A DNA stretch of 64,000 nucleotides from Pelagibius litoralis. Its GTDB lineage: Bacteria > Pseudomonadota > Alphaproteobacteria > Kiloniellales > Kiloniellaceae. Below are positions 16,326 to 24,785 of this stretch, in pieces. The first letter of the stretch is position 1, and each line of letters starts with the position of its first letter. The position numbers and the translations under genes are program-made. The notes beneath the pieces are model-generated. The model saw nothing but the letters and a program-made list of their open reading frames with translations, searched no databases and was not told the DNA's origin. Location: positions 124,001 to 188,000 of the forward strand of contig NZ_JAAQPH010000012.1 in NCBI RefSeq assembly GCF_011683915.1, written 5' to 3'.

Positions 16326-17495
16326 TCAGGCGAAGAGATCCAGGGGGTCCGGCCGGCCAAGACTTTCGAGGCCGGCCGGCAGGCCCAGCCAGCCGGCGGC
16401 GATGGCCGCATAAACCTGCCTGAAATCCAGACTGTGGCGCAGGTCGCCGCCATCCAGGTCGATGAGCGAGGGCTGATGCCCATGCAACCCGCCCCGCAGG
16501 CGTCCTCCCAGCAGAAAATGCGGGGCCGCCGTGCCGTGGTCGGTGCCGGCGCTGGCGTTTTCGCCGACCCGCCGCCCGAACTCCGCGTAGGTCATCACGA
16601 GACAGCGGTCCCAGGCGCCGGTTTCGCGCAGGGCGCGGCGGAAGGCTGCGAGGGACGACGCCAGCTCGCCCAGCAGGCGAGGGTGGCGTCCGGCCTGTCC
16701 GGCATGGGTGTCATAGCCCGCATGCTGCACCTTGATAACCGATGCCGGCACGCCGCCGGCGATCAGGGCGGCGGCCTGTTTCAACTGCCGTCCCAGCGGC
16801 GTTTTGGGAAAGGAAGCCCCCAGAGCAGGCGCCGACGCCAGCCGGGCCTCGATCTGACGGGCGGCCTCCTGCGTCTGGCGGCGAACCGAGAGGATGTGAT
16901 CCAGGGCCGGGTTGGCGGTTTGCAGCGTGCCGTTGCCCGCCATGGCGGCGGCGCGGGCCAGTTGCTTGCTGTCTTTCATGATCACCGCTGTCAGGGCGTC
17001 GCCGGCCAGGGGGCCGGGCGCGCCGCCCAAAACGATTCCCAGCCGGCCCTGAGGCGGCAGCAGGCCGCCGGCTTCGCTGACCGCCTGATGCAGCCAGCCA
17101 TGTTGTCTTACCTCGTTGCTCTGCGATGCGGTGTTCCAGATCTCGATGGACCGGAAATGCGATCGATTGGGGGCCGGGTAGCCGAGTCCCAGCACGACCG
17201 CCAGCTCGCGGCCCCGCCAGGGTTCCATGAGCGGCTCCAGCGCCGGGTGCAGACCCAGTCTTTCATCGAGCGGCAGGACGGCATCACGCTTGATCGCAAG
17301 CTTGGGTCTGGCGCGGTAATAGGCGGCATCGCCGTAAGGCACGACCGTATTCAGGCCGTCGTTGCCACCGCTCAGTTCGACCAGAACCAGCGTCTTCTGC
17401 GGCACCGAGCCGAGCACCTTCCGCGGCATCAGGCCGAGGCCGAGCGGCAGTGCGGCGGTTGCGGCGAGAAGCCGGCGGCGATTGAGGTCTGTCAT
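16326..17495 (-). CDS. DUF1501-domain protein, Tat-exported
   Basis: A 389-residue protein opening with a twin-arginine signal (NRRRLLAATAALPLGLGL), so it is probably exported folded. DUF1501 hallmarks are LVLVELSGGNDGLNTVVPYGD, the GYPAPNRSHFRSIEIWNT region, and MTYAEFGRRVGENASAGTDHG (shown in part: TYAEFGRRVGEN and GTDHGTA). The fold is related to alkaline-phosphatase/sulfatase enzymes, but the substrate is unknown. A strong GGAGGG site lies six bases before the ATG. It lies 11 bp downstream of the DUF1800 gene, its usual partner, and is surely co-transcribed with it. Confidence 0.93.
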   Translation of the reverse strand: MTDLNRRRLLAATAALPLGLGLMPRKVLGSVPQKTLVLVELSGGNDGLNTVVPYGDAAYYRARPKLAIKRDAVLPLDERLGLHPALEPLMEPWRGRELAVVLGLGYPAPNRSHFRSIEIWNTASQSNEVRQHGWLHQAVSEAGGLLPPQGRLGIVLGGAPGPLAGDALTAVIMKDSKQLARAAAMAGNGTLQTANPALDHILSVRRQTQEAARQIEARLASAPALGASFPKTPLGRQLKQAAALIAGGVPASVIKVQHAGYDTHAGQAGRHPRLLGELASSLAAFRRALRETGAWDRCLVMTYAEFGRRVGENASAGTDHGTAAPHFLLGGRLRGGLHGHQPSLIDLDGGDLRHSLDFRQVYAAIAAGWLGLPAGLESLGRPDPLDLFA

Positions 17496-17506
17496 CTGCC
17501 GCCCTC

Positions 17507-18949
17507 CTATTTCAGCTGGTAGGCCGGATCGCCGAGGAGCTGGCGCACCTGGGCGCCGCTGGCCCGGCGGTCCAGAATCTCGACATCGACCGCCGGTACG
17601 GCCAGCAGCAGCAGGCTGACCGCTTCTGCCTGCTGCCAGCGGTCCGGCAGTTCGGCCAGCCAGGCATCGAACCGCACCGCCCGCCGGGCACTGCCCTTGA
17701 GTTTCCGGCCTGCCTGAATGGCGATGGCCTGTGCTTCGGCCTGCCGGCTGCCGCCGGTGATCCGCTCCGCCAGGGCTTGCCGGTCCAGCAGGCTGGCGGC
17801 GGTGATCCAGTCGGTTCCACCCGGCCAGCCCTTTACGTTTGGCGGATCGAAAAGATCCTGGCCGAGGCGGCGGCTGAGGCGCGCCAGGTCCTCATACCGG
17901 TCGACCGGTAGATCGAAGAGCCGCACGGTGCCGACGACGAAGTCGATCGGCGACTTGATCAGACGGCCGCGGTTCTCCGGCGCCCAGAAGGCGTCGCTGG
18001 CGAGGAGGGCGGCCAGCAGAGGCCTGATCTCATAACCGGTCTCGCGAAAGACCTGTGCCAGACGCGCGACCTCATCCTCGTCCGGTGTTTCGGAGATGAA
18101 ACCGCGCCAGAGTTTTTCGACGATGAAGGACGCGGTCCTGGGATGGTCGAGCAGGATTCGAATCACATCGTCGCCCTCCAGGCGGCCACGGTGACCCAGG
18201 ACCGTTTTCTCGCCGGCGTCATGCCATTGCCGGCGAAAGGCGAAGGCGCCGGTCTTGCGCTCGACGCTGCGCCCGGTGAAGGCCCGGGCGGCCTCTTTCA
18301 CGTCGGCTTCTCGGTAGTGGCCTTCGCCAAGTGTGAAAAGTTCGAAGAGCTCGCGGGGGAAGTTCTCGTTGGCGGCACCCTTGCGGCTGCGGGCACCGTC
18401 AAGGTAGACCAGCATGGCCGGATCGCGCGCTATTGCGTGCAACAGATCGCCGAAGTTTCCCAGGGCATGGCGTCGGAGCAGGCGGTTCTGGCGGTAGAGC
18501 AGGACCGGCGCCTTCACCTTGCGCAGGCTGGAGGTGAAGTGGTTGTGCCAGAACAGGGTCATGACCTCGGTCAGCGGTGTCGGGGTGTTGGTCATTTCCT
18601 CCATCCACCACGCCTTTAACGTCAAACCCCGCTCCTTGTTCTGATTGCGCAGGGCCCGGCGCTCTTCCGCCGACAGCGCCTTCATCCGCGGCGGCACCCA
18701 TCCTTCGACCCAGGCGGGCGGGTCGGTAACGGCTTCGGTTCCGGCCGTGCGCAGGATCTTTTCTATTGCCGTTTTGCGATTGAGCGGCGCCAGGGTTTCG
18801 ATTTCCGCCACGTCGGCGGAAAAGCCGCTGCGGACCAAAAGGTGGCGCGCTTCCGCCTCGCTGAGCGCGGCGGCTGTCGACGGCAGCCAGAAAACTGCGA
18901 GCAGGAGCGCTGCGAGAAACTTGGAATCGTGTTTTGCGCCGCTGTTCAT
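17507..18949 (-). CDS. DUF1800-domain protein, secreted
   Basis: A 480-residue protein with an N-terminal signal peptide (FLAALLLAVFWLPSTAAA). It has the DUF1800 features ARHLLVRSGFSAD, LTEVMTLFWHNHFTSS and PRELFELFTLGEGHY, with the EAARAFTGR motif. It is the upstream member of the DUF1800-DUF1501 two-gene unit, a widespread pair in proteobacteria and planctomycetes whose biochemical role is not established. The partner begins 11 bp downstream. The length is typical of the family and the gene appears intact. Confidence 0.93.
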   Translation of the reverse strand: MNSGAKHDSKFLAALLLAVFWLPSTAAALSEAEARHLLVRSGFSADVAEIETLAPLNRKTAIEKILRTAGTEAVTDPPAWVEGWVPPRMKALSAEERRALRNQNKERGLTLKAWWMEEMTNTPTPLTEVMTLFWHNHFTSSLRKVKAPVLLYRQNRLLRRHALGNFGDLLHAIARDPAMLVYLDGARSRKGAANENFPRELFELFTLGEGHYREADVKEAARAFTGRSVERKTGAFAFRRQWHDAGEKTVLGHRGRLEGDDVIRILLDHPRTASFIVEKLWRGFISETPDEDEVARLAQVFRETGYEIRPLLAALLASDAFWAPENRGRLIKSPIDFVVGTVRLFDLPVDRYEDLARLSRRLGQDLFDPPNVKGWPGGTDWITAASLLDRQALAERITGGSRQAEAQAIAIQAGRKLKGSARRAVRFDAWLAELPDRWQQAEAVSLLLLAVPAVDVEILDRRASGAQVRQLLGDPAYQLK

Positions 18950-19134
18950 GACGGATTCCGCAGGGCTTTGTGTGATATCGGAACCGGACCATACCCCAGG
19001 CTATGTTGGGGACCATATTGGCGGCCGAGTCGAGTTATCCTCATGTTACGCCTTTTGCGAGGCTTTCATCCCCTGCCGCAGATAGGCTAGCTTTCAGGGG
19101 CCTTGGCCGTGGCACTGTCATTGGGGGAGTTTTC

Positions 19135-19767
19135 TTGTCATTCCGCAGAGTCTGCACAGCAAAAGCCTGTGCGACGTTCAAATTCCTGCCGCATGTTTTT
19201 GCGCTTCTCTTGGCTTGCGTCTCCTTACCGGTTTTTGCACCGGTTTTTGCACCGGTCCTTGCCCAGGATCTTGAGCTTTCGCCGGCGCCTTTCAAGGCGC
19301 TCTCGGAAGGCACCCAGATGACTTGGGAGAACATGGACTCCGGCGAGCGCGTCGAAGGCGTTGTCGGCCGGACATCGGGCCGGATCGTCAGTTGGATCTG
19401 GAAGGGCCGCAGTTTTTCCAGTTGGGGCCACGTCTGCATTGACTGCGTGGCCGCCGGGATCGCACCGGACGGCGGTGTCCTGGGACGGCTTTATCCGCTG
19501 GAGGTGGGTAAGGCGGTGACCTTTTCGCGCAATTGGGGCGGGCAGAGCTGGCGGGACCGGATCTCGGTTGCCGGGGTCGAGCGCATAGAGGTGCCGGCCG
19601 GCACCTTTGATACTTATGTGCTGCTGCGCCAATCGGAGCAGGTTGACGGCGATTGGCGGGCCGAACAACGGACCTGGTACGCGCCGGAACTCGGCTGGGT
19701 CGTCCGATTCGAAGGTTTCAACAACCGCGGCACCGGCGAGCGCTGGCAAGCCGTACGTTTCGACTAG
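19135..19767 (+). CDS. Secreted hypothetical protein with C-terminal beta-rich domain
   Basis: A protein of about 210 residues with a signal peptide that contains a threefold 12-bp repeat (PVFA-PVFA-PVLA) just before the cleavage site. The mature part has GTQMTWENMDSGERVEG and an AGTFDTYVLLRQ / TWYAPELGWVVRFEGF segment, a beta-rich pattern found in many unnamed periplasmic proteins. TTG 19135 is preferred because GGGGGA lies seven bases upstream; an upstream frame to 19003 would give an implausible N-terminus. A Cys pair in HVCIDCVA is conserved-looking. The function is unknown. Confidence 0.65.
   Translation: MSFRRVCTAKACATFKFLPHVFALLLACVSLPVFAPVFAPVLAQDLELSPAPFKALSEGTQMTWENMDSGERVEGVVGRTSGRIVSWIWKGRSFSSWGHVCIDCVAAGIAPDGGVLGRLYPLEVGKAVTFSRNWGGQSWRDRISVAGVERIEVPAGTFDTYVLLRQSEQVDGDWRAEQRTWYAPELGWVVRFEGFNNRGTGERWQAVRFD
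19228..19263 (+). repeat. Threefold 12-bp tandem repeat in a signal-peptide region
   Basis: CCGGTTTTTGCA occurs twice in a row (19228-19239, 19240-19251), followed by a diverged third copy CCGGTCCTTGCC. It encodes PVFA-PVFA-PVLA at the hydrophobic end of the signal peptide. Such a repeat can expand or contract by slippage in whole codons, changing signal-peptide length without a frameshift. Confidence 0.85.
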
Positions 19768-19935
19768 GGATTGAAGAGGCTGCGGCGATAAGCAACAAAC
19801 CCACAGAAAACCGCAGTTTTCCACAGGTCTGATCCTGGACAACGCCCTCCCTCCACTATATTGTGCTGCCAGCCTGGCAGGTTACGATATATAGTATAAG
19901 CCGCAACATATTGTGAAAAATGTAGAGGCAATCGC

Positions 19936-20421
19936 ATGACTTGGACAGAAGAACGTGTCGCTGAACTCATGCGGCTCTGGGAAGCTGGACGGAGCGCATC
20001 GGAAATCGGTCGTCTGCTGGGGGTTTCAAAAAATTCGGTGGTCGGTAAGGCTCATCGCATGAAGCTTGCGGCAAGGCCTTCACCGATTAAAAGATCGACG
20101 GGTACGCCGAGCCGGCGTGCCGCGGTGTCGCCGATGCCCAAACCCGTAGCTCGTGTTGAGCCACAGGCAAGACTGGAAAGGCCGCTGCGTCCTGCTGCAG
20201 CACCGACTCCGGTACGGCCGACGGTACGGCGCCAGGCGCCGAGCCTGCGCCGCAGCAGCGGAAAGGGGCCCAACTGCCTCTGGCCGATCGGCGATCCTGG
20301 TGACGCGGATTTCCATTTTTGCGGGGCTCCGGCTGTTGCCGGCAAGCCCTACTGCGACGAACACTGCGCGCGTGCCTATATCGTGCGTAACAGCGGTCGT
20401 TCGGATTCCGAAGCGGCCTGA
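19936..20421 (+). CDS. gcrA: GcrA-family cell-cycle regulator
   Basis: A 161-residue protein. The N-terminal helix-turn-helix TWTEERVAELMRLWEAG / SASEIGRLLGVSKNSVVGKAH (1-42) is diagnostic of GcrA. It is followed by a disordered Pro/Arg-rich linker and a C-terminal domain with CLWPIGDP, FHFCGAP and YCDEHCARAY, the segment that contacts sigma70 in Caulobacter. GcrA binds sigma70-RNA polymerase and activates promoters carrying CcrM-methylated GANTC sites, linking replication to transcription. It is the single best lineage marker in the window. Confidence 0.95.
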   Translation: MTWTEERVAELMRLWEAGRSASEIGRLLGVSKNSVVGKAHRMKLAARPSPIKRSTGTPSRRAAVSPMPKPVARVEPQARLERPLRPAAAPTPVRPTVRRQAPSLRRSSGKGPNCLWPIGDPGDADFHFCGAPAVAGKPYCDEHCARAYIVRNSGRSDSEAA

Positions 20422-20499
20422 TCGGGTCTGGCTGACGGATTGTCTGCGCGGCATGCAGCTGTGCAAGACGTAACCCTGTGCTTTGCGGTGCCGCTGCCT

Positions 20500-20637
20500 A
20501 GAGCAGATCCCGGTCGGATGGAATCGCCGGAGGCGATCCATCGACCGGGTGAATCTGCTCTCACTGTTTGATGGCGATCGGATTCACATGTTTTGGCGTA
20601 GCCACGAAGTGGTTCCGTCAAAACATGATCCGATCTA
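20500..20637. repeat. Double-hairpin intergenic repeat, copy 1
   Basis: About 138 bp made of two consecutive inverted repeats. Hairpin 1 (20500-20561) opens with AGAGCAGAT and closes with ATCTGCTCT, with an inner stem CCCGGTC/GACCGGG. Hairpin 2 (20576-20635) opens with GATCGGAT and closes with ATCCGATC and contains CATGTTTT/AAAACATG and CCAC-GAA-GTGG. The right end (CTA on the plus strand, 20635-20637) is the TAG stop codon of the minus-strand gamma-glutamyltransferase gene. A second copy is at 24648. It sits between convergent genes, where it may act as a bidirectional 3' structure. Confidence 0.85.
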
Positions 20638-22224
20638 GACGATAACGGCAGCGCCACCGCGACGCGGGTCGCCGGCGGCGGTGAAGCTTCCGTCGGGGTG
20701 GCGGGCGACTCCGTGGACGCCGCCGAAGAACAGGTTGTGTGCCGGCCAGTCGATGGTACGGCAACCGCGTTCGGCCATCAGCCTGTCGGCACCCTCGACC
20801 AGACCTTTTTCCAGATTTGCGATGTCCGCTTCCAAATGCAGGCGCGGTGTTTCAATGGCTTTGCCCAGGCTCATGCCGTGATCCAGGATGTTGGTCAGCA
20901 CCTGCAGGATTGCGGTACGGATACGGTTCGAGCCGCCTGAGCCGATGGCAAAGAGCGCGCCTTCGGCGGAGGTTGCCAGGGTCGGCGCCATCATCGAGGA
21001 GAGGCGGCTGTCCCTCGGCCAGCGGTGAAAGCCGCCGCGGTTCAGATCCTCCTCGCCCAGCATGTTGTTCAGCATGATGCCGCTGTCCGCCAGATGCGTC
21101 CCACAACCCTCGCCGTTCGACAAACTCATGGCCGCCAGATTGCCCGCCGCATCGACGACGGAGATATGGGTCGTGCCGCGGGTGAAGCTGCCCTGGCCGG
21201 CGACCTCGGCAGCGTAGCGTTCGAGCAGTGACGGATCGAAGAGGCGCGCCGCGGCGGCGGCTTCCTCGGCCTCGCCGCTTGCCTCTTCCAGACGCGCTTC
21301 CACCCTGGCCTTGTTGGTCAGATCCATCACTCGCGCGATCAGCAGGAGGCGTTCCTCGCTTCGCGCGTCCATGCGATGCAGCGACGCCTCGGCCAGAAGA
21401 CCGAGGGCAAAGCCGATCAGGATCCCCCCGCAGGAGGGCGGCGGGTTGGTCACGACCTCGGCGCTGCGGTAGTGGGTGACGAAGGGCTTTCGCTTGACCG
21501 TCCGATAGTTCGCCAGATCGGCTGCACTCAACAGACCGCCTTCCGCGCGGCAGAGCGCAACCAGTTGCTCTGCCAGATCGCCCTCGTAGAACAGGGCCTC
21601 GCCCTCGCTGGCCAGGGCTTCGAAGGTATCGGCCAGACGTGGCTGTCTGAACGGTTCCCCCGCCGCCAGCAGCGCGCCATCGGGCCCGGTAAACAGGCTG
21701 CGGGGGCCCGCTTTGGCGGTCAGGATCGGGGCGACGACCTGGAACAGGTAGGCGTCGATCGGGCGCACGGTTACACCCTCACGCGCCAGCCTCGTCGCCG
21801 GTTCGATCAGCCGCTTCATCGGCAGGCTTGCCAGCTCCCGGTGAATGGAAAAGATCCCGCGCACGGCGCCGGGCGTGGCGACGGCACCCAGGCCGATATG
21901 GAATTCCTGGGTGGCGGTGCCGAAGTCCGCCAGGATTGGATAGAAGTCCAGGGCCTGGAGCGGCTTGCGCCCTCGCGGGGTCTGGACGAAGAAATCGTAG
22001 AGCAGGGCTTCCCGGCCGCTGCTCTGGGCCAGCAGAAATCCGCCGCCGCCAAGGGAACAGAGCACCGGCTCCGCGACGCAGGATGCGCAAAATGCGGCAA
22101 TAACCGCGTCGAAGGCATTGCCGCCCTCTGCCAGGATTTCTTCCGCTGCTGCCGCTGTCTGGGGGTGGCCGCAGGCCACCGCGCCCAGTGGCCGGGCTTT
22201 GCCCCCCGATCTGCCCGAATTCAT
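20635..22224 (-). CDS. ggt: Gamma-glutamyltransferase/gamma-glutamyl hydrolase family
   Basis: A 529-residue Ntn-hydrolase precursor. The autocleavage/nucleophile threonine is Thr351 in GTTHISVVDAAGN, where the large and small subunits separate. Other family marks are GGNAFDAVIAA near the N-terminus, LGGGGFLL, and NGEGCGTHLADSGIMLNNM. There is no obvious signal peptide, so it may be cytoplasmic, acting on gamma-glutamyl compounds as in amino-acid or polyamine breakdown, or on other amides. Its stop codon is contributed by the end of the double-hairpin repeat, so the final residues may have been altered by that insertion. Confidence 0.93.
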   Translation of the reverse strand: MNSGRSGGKARPLGAVACGHPQTAAAAEEILAEGGNAFDAVIAAFCASCVAEPVLCSLGGGGFLLAQSSGREALLYDFFVQTPRGRKPLQALDFYPILADFGTATQEFHIGLGAVATPGAVRGIFSIHRELASLPMKRLIEPATRLAREGVTVRPIDAYLFQVVAPILTAKAGPRSLFTGPDGALLAAGEPFRQPRLADTFEALASEGEALFYEGDLAEQLVALCRAEGGLLSAADLANYRTVKRKPFVTHYRSAEVVTNPPPSCGGILIGFALGLLAEASLHRMDARSEERLLLIARVMDLTNKARVEARLEEASGEAEEAAAAARLFDPSLLERYAAEVAGQGSFTRGTTHISVVDAAGNLAAMSLSNGEGCGTHLADSGIMLNNMLGEEDLNRGGFHRWPRDSRLSSMMAPTLATSAEGALFAIGSGGSNRIRTAILQVLTNILDHGMSLGKAIETPRLHLEADIANLEKGLVEGADRLMAERGCRTIDWPAHNLFFGGVHGVARHPDGSFTAAGDPRRGGAAVIV

Positions 22225-22385
22225 GCTTCCGTTCGTTTCCCTGTTGCTGCGTGACGGTGCCGCCGCATTCTTGGTGACCCCGGAGCGACAGGGTGATGAT
22301 TTTTGAAGGAGATGGCAACGCCGCCGCGACAGGCAAGGCGTTGTTCCGGGCCCACCCGGTTTGCGATCAGAGCGCCATGATAGCG

Positions 22386-23522
22386 TTAGTTGAGACCGCG
22401 AGCTATATGAGCGTCCAAAGCCGCCAAACCTTCGTCCAGGCCACTACGGCCATAGCCGAGGCGAAAACGGTCAACAGGTGTCTCACCCAGGTCTGAACTG
22501 TAGATCGTACTTGGAAGCAACAGGACGCCACTTTTTTCTACCAGTGACCGTGTGAATTGTTCGACACCTTCATGGCCTTTGTACCTTGGGAAAGCCATGC
22601 ACGAGCCGCCCGGACGCTGCCAGTCGAACAAATCGGGGTACCGCGCAAAGAAGGCCTCCCATTTCGGCAGGTTCTCATCAATGATGGCGCAGTTTCGCGC
22701 CAGCAAGCTGTCCCGGTTGTTCAGCGCAATCTTTGCCAAACGTTCGCTTGGACCTGAATTGCAGATGGATAAATAGTGTTTCATGCGCTCCATCCTGCCG
22801 ATCACGTCAGCGTCCTGACAGGCGATCCAGCCAATTCTCAAGCCCGGCAACCCATAGGACTTGGACATCACGTTCAGTGACAGCCCGCGCTCGTAGATAT
22901 CCGCGATGAACGGCAGATGTTGCGTTCCGGTTCGCCCCAGGCCGTTGAATATCTCGTCGTGCAGTATGTAGATGCCGTGCTTTCGGCACAGCTCGACCAG
23001 CGCACGATAGCGATCAACCGGCAGGATGGCTCCAGTGGGATTGTGAGGGAAATTGATTGTGACGAGTCTGGTGTTTGGTCGTACAGACGAGGCAACCCGG
23101 TCGATATCGAGTGACCAGTTGTCATCGGGATCAAGCGGAATGCCGGTGGCTTCGCAAATCGCCAAAGGCAAGGTCTCGTGAGATTGATAGTTGGGCGTGA
23201 CGACGATCGCATGGCTGTCTTTGTCGAGGATCACCGAGTTCGCCGCGAAGATGCCCTCGCTGGCGCCGGCGAAACACAGGACTTCTTGGGCGTTGCGGTT
23301 CTGAAAACCGAACGCAATCGTCTCACGAAGGTCTGGTGCGCCGAATGTCTCAGTATAGCCGAGCCACAGGTTTTCGAACGCGTCGCGCTCTTCCGGCGTT
23401 GCCATGGCCAACAATTCACGCAGTGAGATGCTCTCGGCATCGGATGCAGTCATGTGATAGCGCGCATGGAACTCCCACCTCGAAAAGTGCGTTTCCAGTT
23501 TGAAGTCCGGCAGCACTGTCAT
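22386..23522 (-). CDS. PLP-dependent aminotransferase, class I/II fold
   Basis: A 378-residue fold-type I enzyme. The Schiff-base lysine is Lys221 in VMSKSYGLPGLRIGW; NFPHNPTGA supplies the carboxylate/phosphate contacts and HDEIFNGLGR the Asp that contacts the pyridinium. It reads divergently from the ornithine-cyclodeaminase-family gene across a 114-bp spacer, and the pair probably works on the same amino acid, one making a keto acid and the other reducing or cyclising. The substrate cannot be determined from the sequence. Confidence 0.9.
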   Translation of the reverse strand: MTVLPDFKLETHFSRWEFHARYHMTASDAESISLRELLAMATPEERDAFENLWLGYTETFGAPDLRETIAFGFQNRNAQEVLCFAGASEGIFAANSVILDKDSHAIVVTPNYQSHETLPLAICEATGIPLDPDDNWSLDIDRVASSVRPNTRLVTINFPHNPTGAILPVDRYRALVELCRKHGIYILHDEIFNGLGRTGTQHLPFIADIYERGLSLNVMSKSYGLPGLRIGWIACQDADVIGRMERMKHYLSICNSGPSERLAKIALNNRDSLLARNCAIIDENLPKWEAFFARYPDLFDWQRPGGSCMAFPRYKGHEGVEQFTRSLVEKSGVLLLPSTIYSSDLGETPVDRFRLGYGRSGLDEGLAALDAHIARGLN

Positions 23523-23636
23523 TCTTGCCTGCTCCTGCTGTGACTGTTTGGTTGCCTCGGATTCTGCTGTTATAGACTGACGGTACCATTAGCCCATCAG
23601 TCGCTACAAATGCTGCCGTGAGGATACTTTACCCGG

Positions 23637-24599
23637 ATGATCAGTCTTTCTCGGCCACAGATTGAAGCGCTGATTGACCATGAGCGCGCAGCGGAACTGA
23701 TTGAAGAGGCTTACCGTGCTGTCAGCCTCGGCAAGGTCAACCTTCCACCGGTCGGGCATATTGTGTTTCCCGAACATGACGGCGATTGCCATATCAAGTA
23801 CGGTCACGTCGAAGGCGACCCGGTGTTCGTGATCAAGGTGGCGACGGGTTTTGAGAACAACGCCGCGCTTGGCCTTCCAACCGGTAATGGATTGTCGCTT
23901 GTGCTGTCTGCAAAAACCGGGGCGGTCAGGGCCGTGTTGCACGACGAAATGTGCATGACGGATATTCGAACCGCTATCGGTGGCGCAATCGCGACACGCT
24001 TGTTGATCCGTGAGGAAAGCAGGCGGATCGTCATAGTGGGAACCGGTGTACAAGCACGCAGGCAGGTCGAGGCTCACCTGAAGCTGATGGCTGGCAGAGA
24101 CCTGGAATTCCTTGTGTGGGGCCGGTCAGCAGAAAAAACCACTGAGGCCGTTGTTGAGCTTTCCGAGGCCTTTCCGTCTGTTCAAGCTGCAGCCGACCTG
24201 GAGCAAGCCTGCCGGCAGGCAGATGTCATTGTGACGACCACGGCTGCAAGGCGCCCAATCGTCCAGCGTGACTGGGTTCAGCCGGGGACGCATATCACGG
24301 CGGTTGGCGCAGACGCGCCGGGTAAGCAGGAGTTGGAAACCGACCTTGTTGCAAGCGCGGATGGGCTCTTTGTCGATCTCAGGCCTCAATGCCTGGATCA
24401 TGGCGAAGTCTCCACAGCAGCGCGCGCTGAACTGATCGGGCCCGATTCACTGGCGGAACTTGGTGAAGTGCTGGCTGGAGAAAAGCCGGGCCGGGCAAAG
24501 GATGAAGACATCACCATTGCCGATCTGACGGGTCTCGCCGTGCAGGATATTGCGATGGCGCGCATCGTTCTTTCGGCTTTTGAGGCGCATGAGAGTTAG
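23637..24599 (+). CDS. Ornithine cyclodeaminase/mu-crystallin-family enzyme
   Basis: A 320-residue NAD(P)-binding protein. The family core is visible: the substrate-binding KVATGFENNAALGLP, the catalytic region HDEMCMTDIRTAIGGAIATR (here split: HDEMCMTDIRTA and IGGAIATR), and the Rossmann loop IVGTGVQARRQVEAH. Family members are ornithine cyclodeaminases, alanine or lysine-type dehydrogenases and ketimine reductases. The neighbour on the other side of the shared promoter region is an aminotransferase, which favours a role in amino-acid catabolism. No signal of which substrate. Confidence 0.88.
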   Translation: MISLSRPQIEALIDHERAAELIEEAYRAVSLGKVNLPPVGHIVFPEHDGDCHIKYGHVEGDPVFVIKVATGFENNAALGLPTGNGLSLVLSAKTGAVRAVLHDEMCMTDIRTAIGGAIATRLLIREESRRIVIVGTGVQARRQVEAHLKLMAGRDLEFLVWGRSAEKTTEAVVELSEAFPSVQAAADLEQACRQADVIVTTTAARRPIVQRDWVQPGTHITAVGADAPGKQELETDLVASADGLFVDLRPQCLDHGEVSTAARAELIGPDSLAELGEVLAGEKPGRAKDEDITIADLTGLAVQDIAMARIVLSAFEAHES

Positions 24600-24647
24600 G
24601 ACATAAAGACATTCAGGCTTTTATGGGTTTTAAAGACTCCGCGTCCT

Positions 24648-24785
24648 AGAGCAGGTCCGGGTTGGATGGAATCGCAGAAAGCGATCCATCAACCCGGTGA
24701 ATCTGCTCTACCTGTTTGATGTCGATCGGATTCACATGTTTTGTCGAAACCACGAAGTGGTTCCGTCAAAACATGATCCGATCTA
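24648..24785. repeat. Double-hairpin intergenic repeat, copy 2
   Basis: Same two-hairpin layout as the copy at 20500. Hairpin 1 spans 24648-24709, with inner stem CCGGGTT/AACCCGG; compared with copy 1 two base pairs have changed on both sides (C-G to G-C and C-G to T-A), so pairing is preserved. Hairpin 2 spans 24724-24783 and is nearly identical between copies. The right end again supplies the TAG stop (24783-24785) of the minus-strand gene, here the SorC-type regulator. Confidence 0.85.

Noticed and set aside
20500-20637. Insertion sequence remnant
   Set aside because: No transposase fragment, no target duplication and a well-conserved hairpin layout in both copies; better described as a structured repeat.
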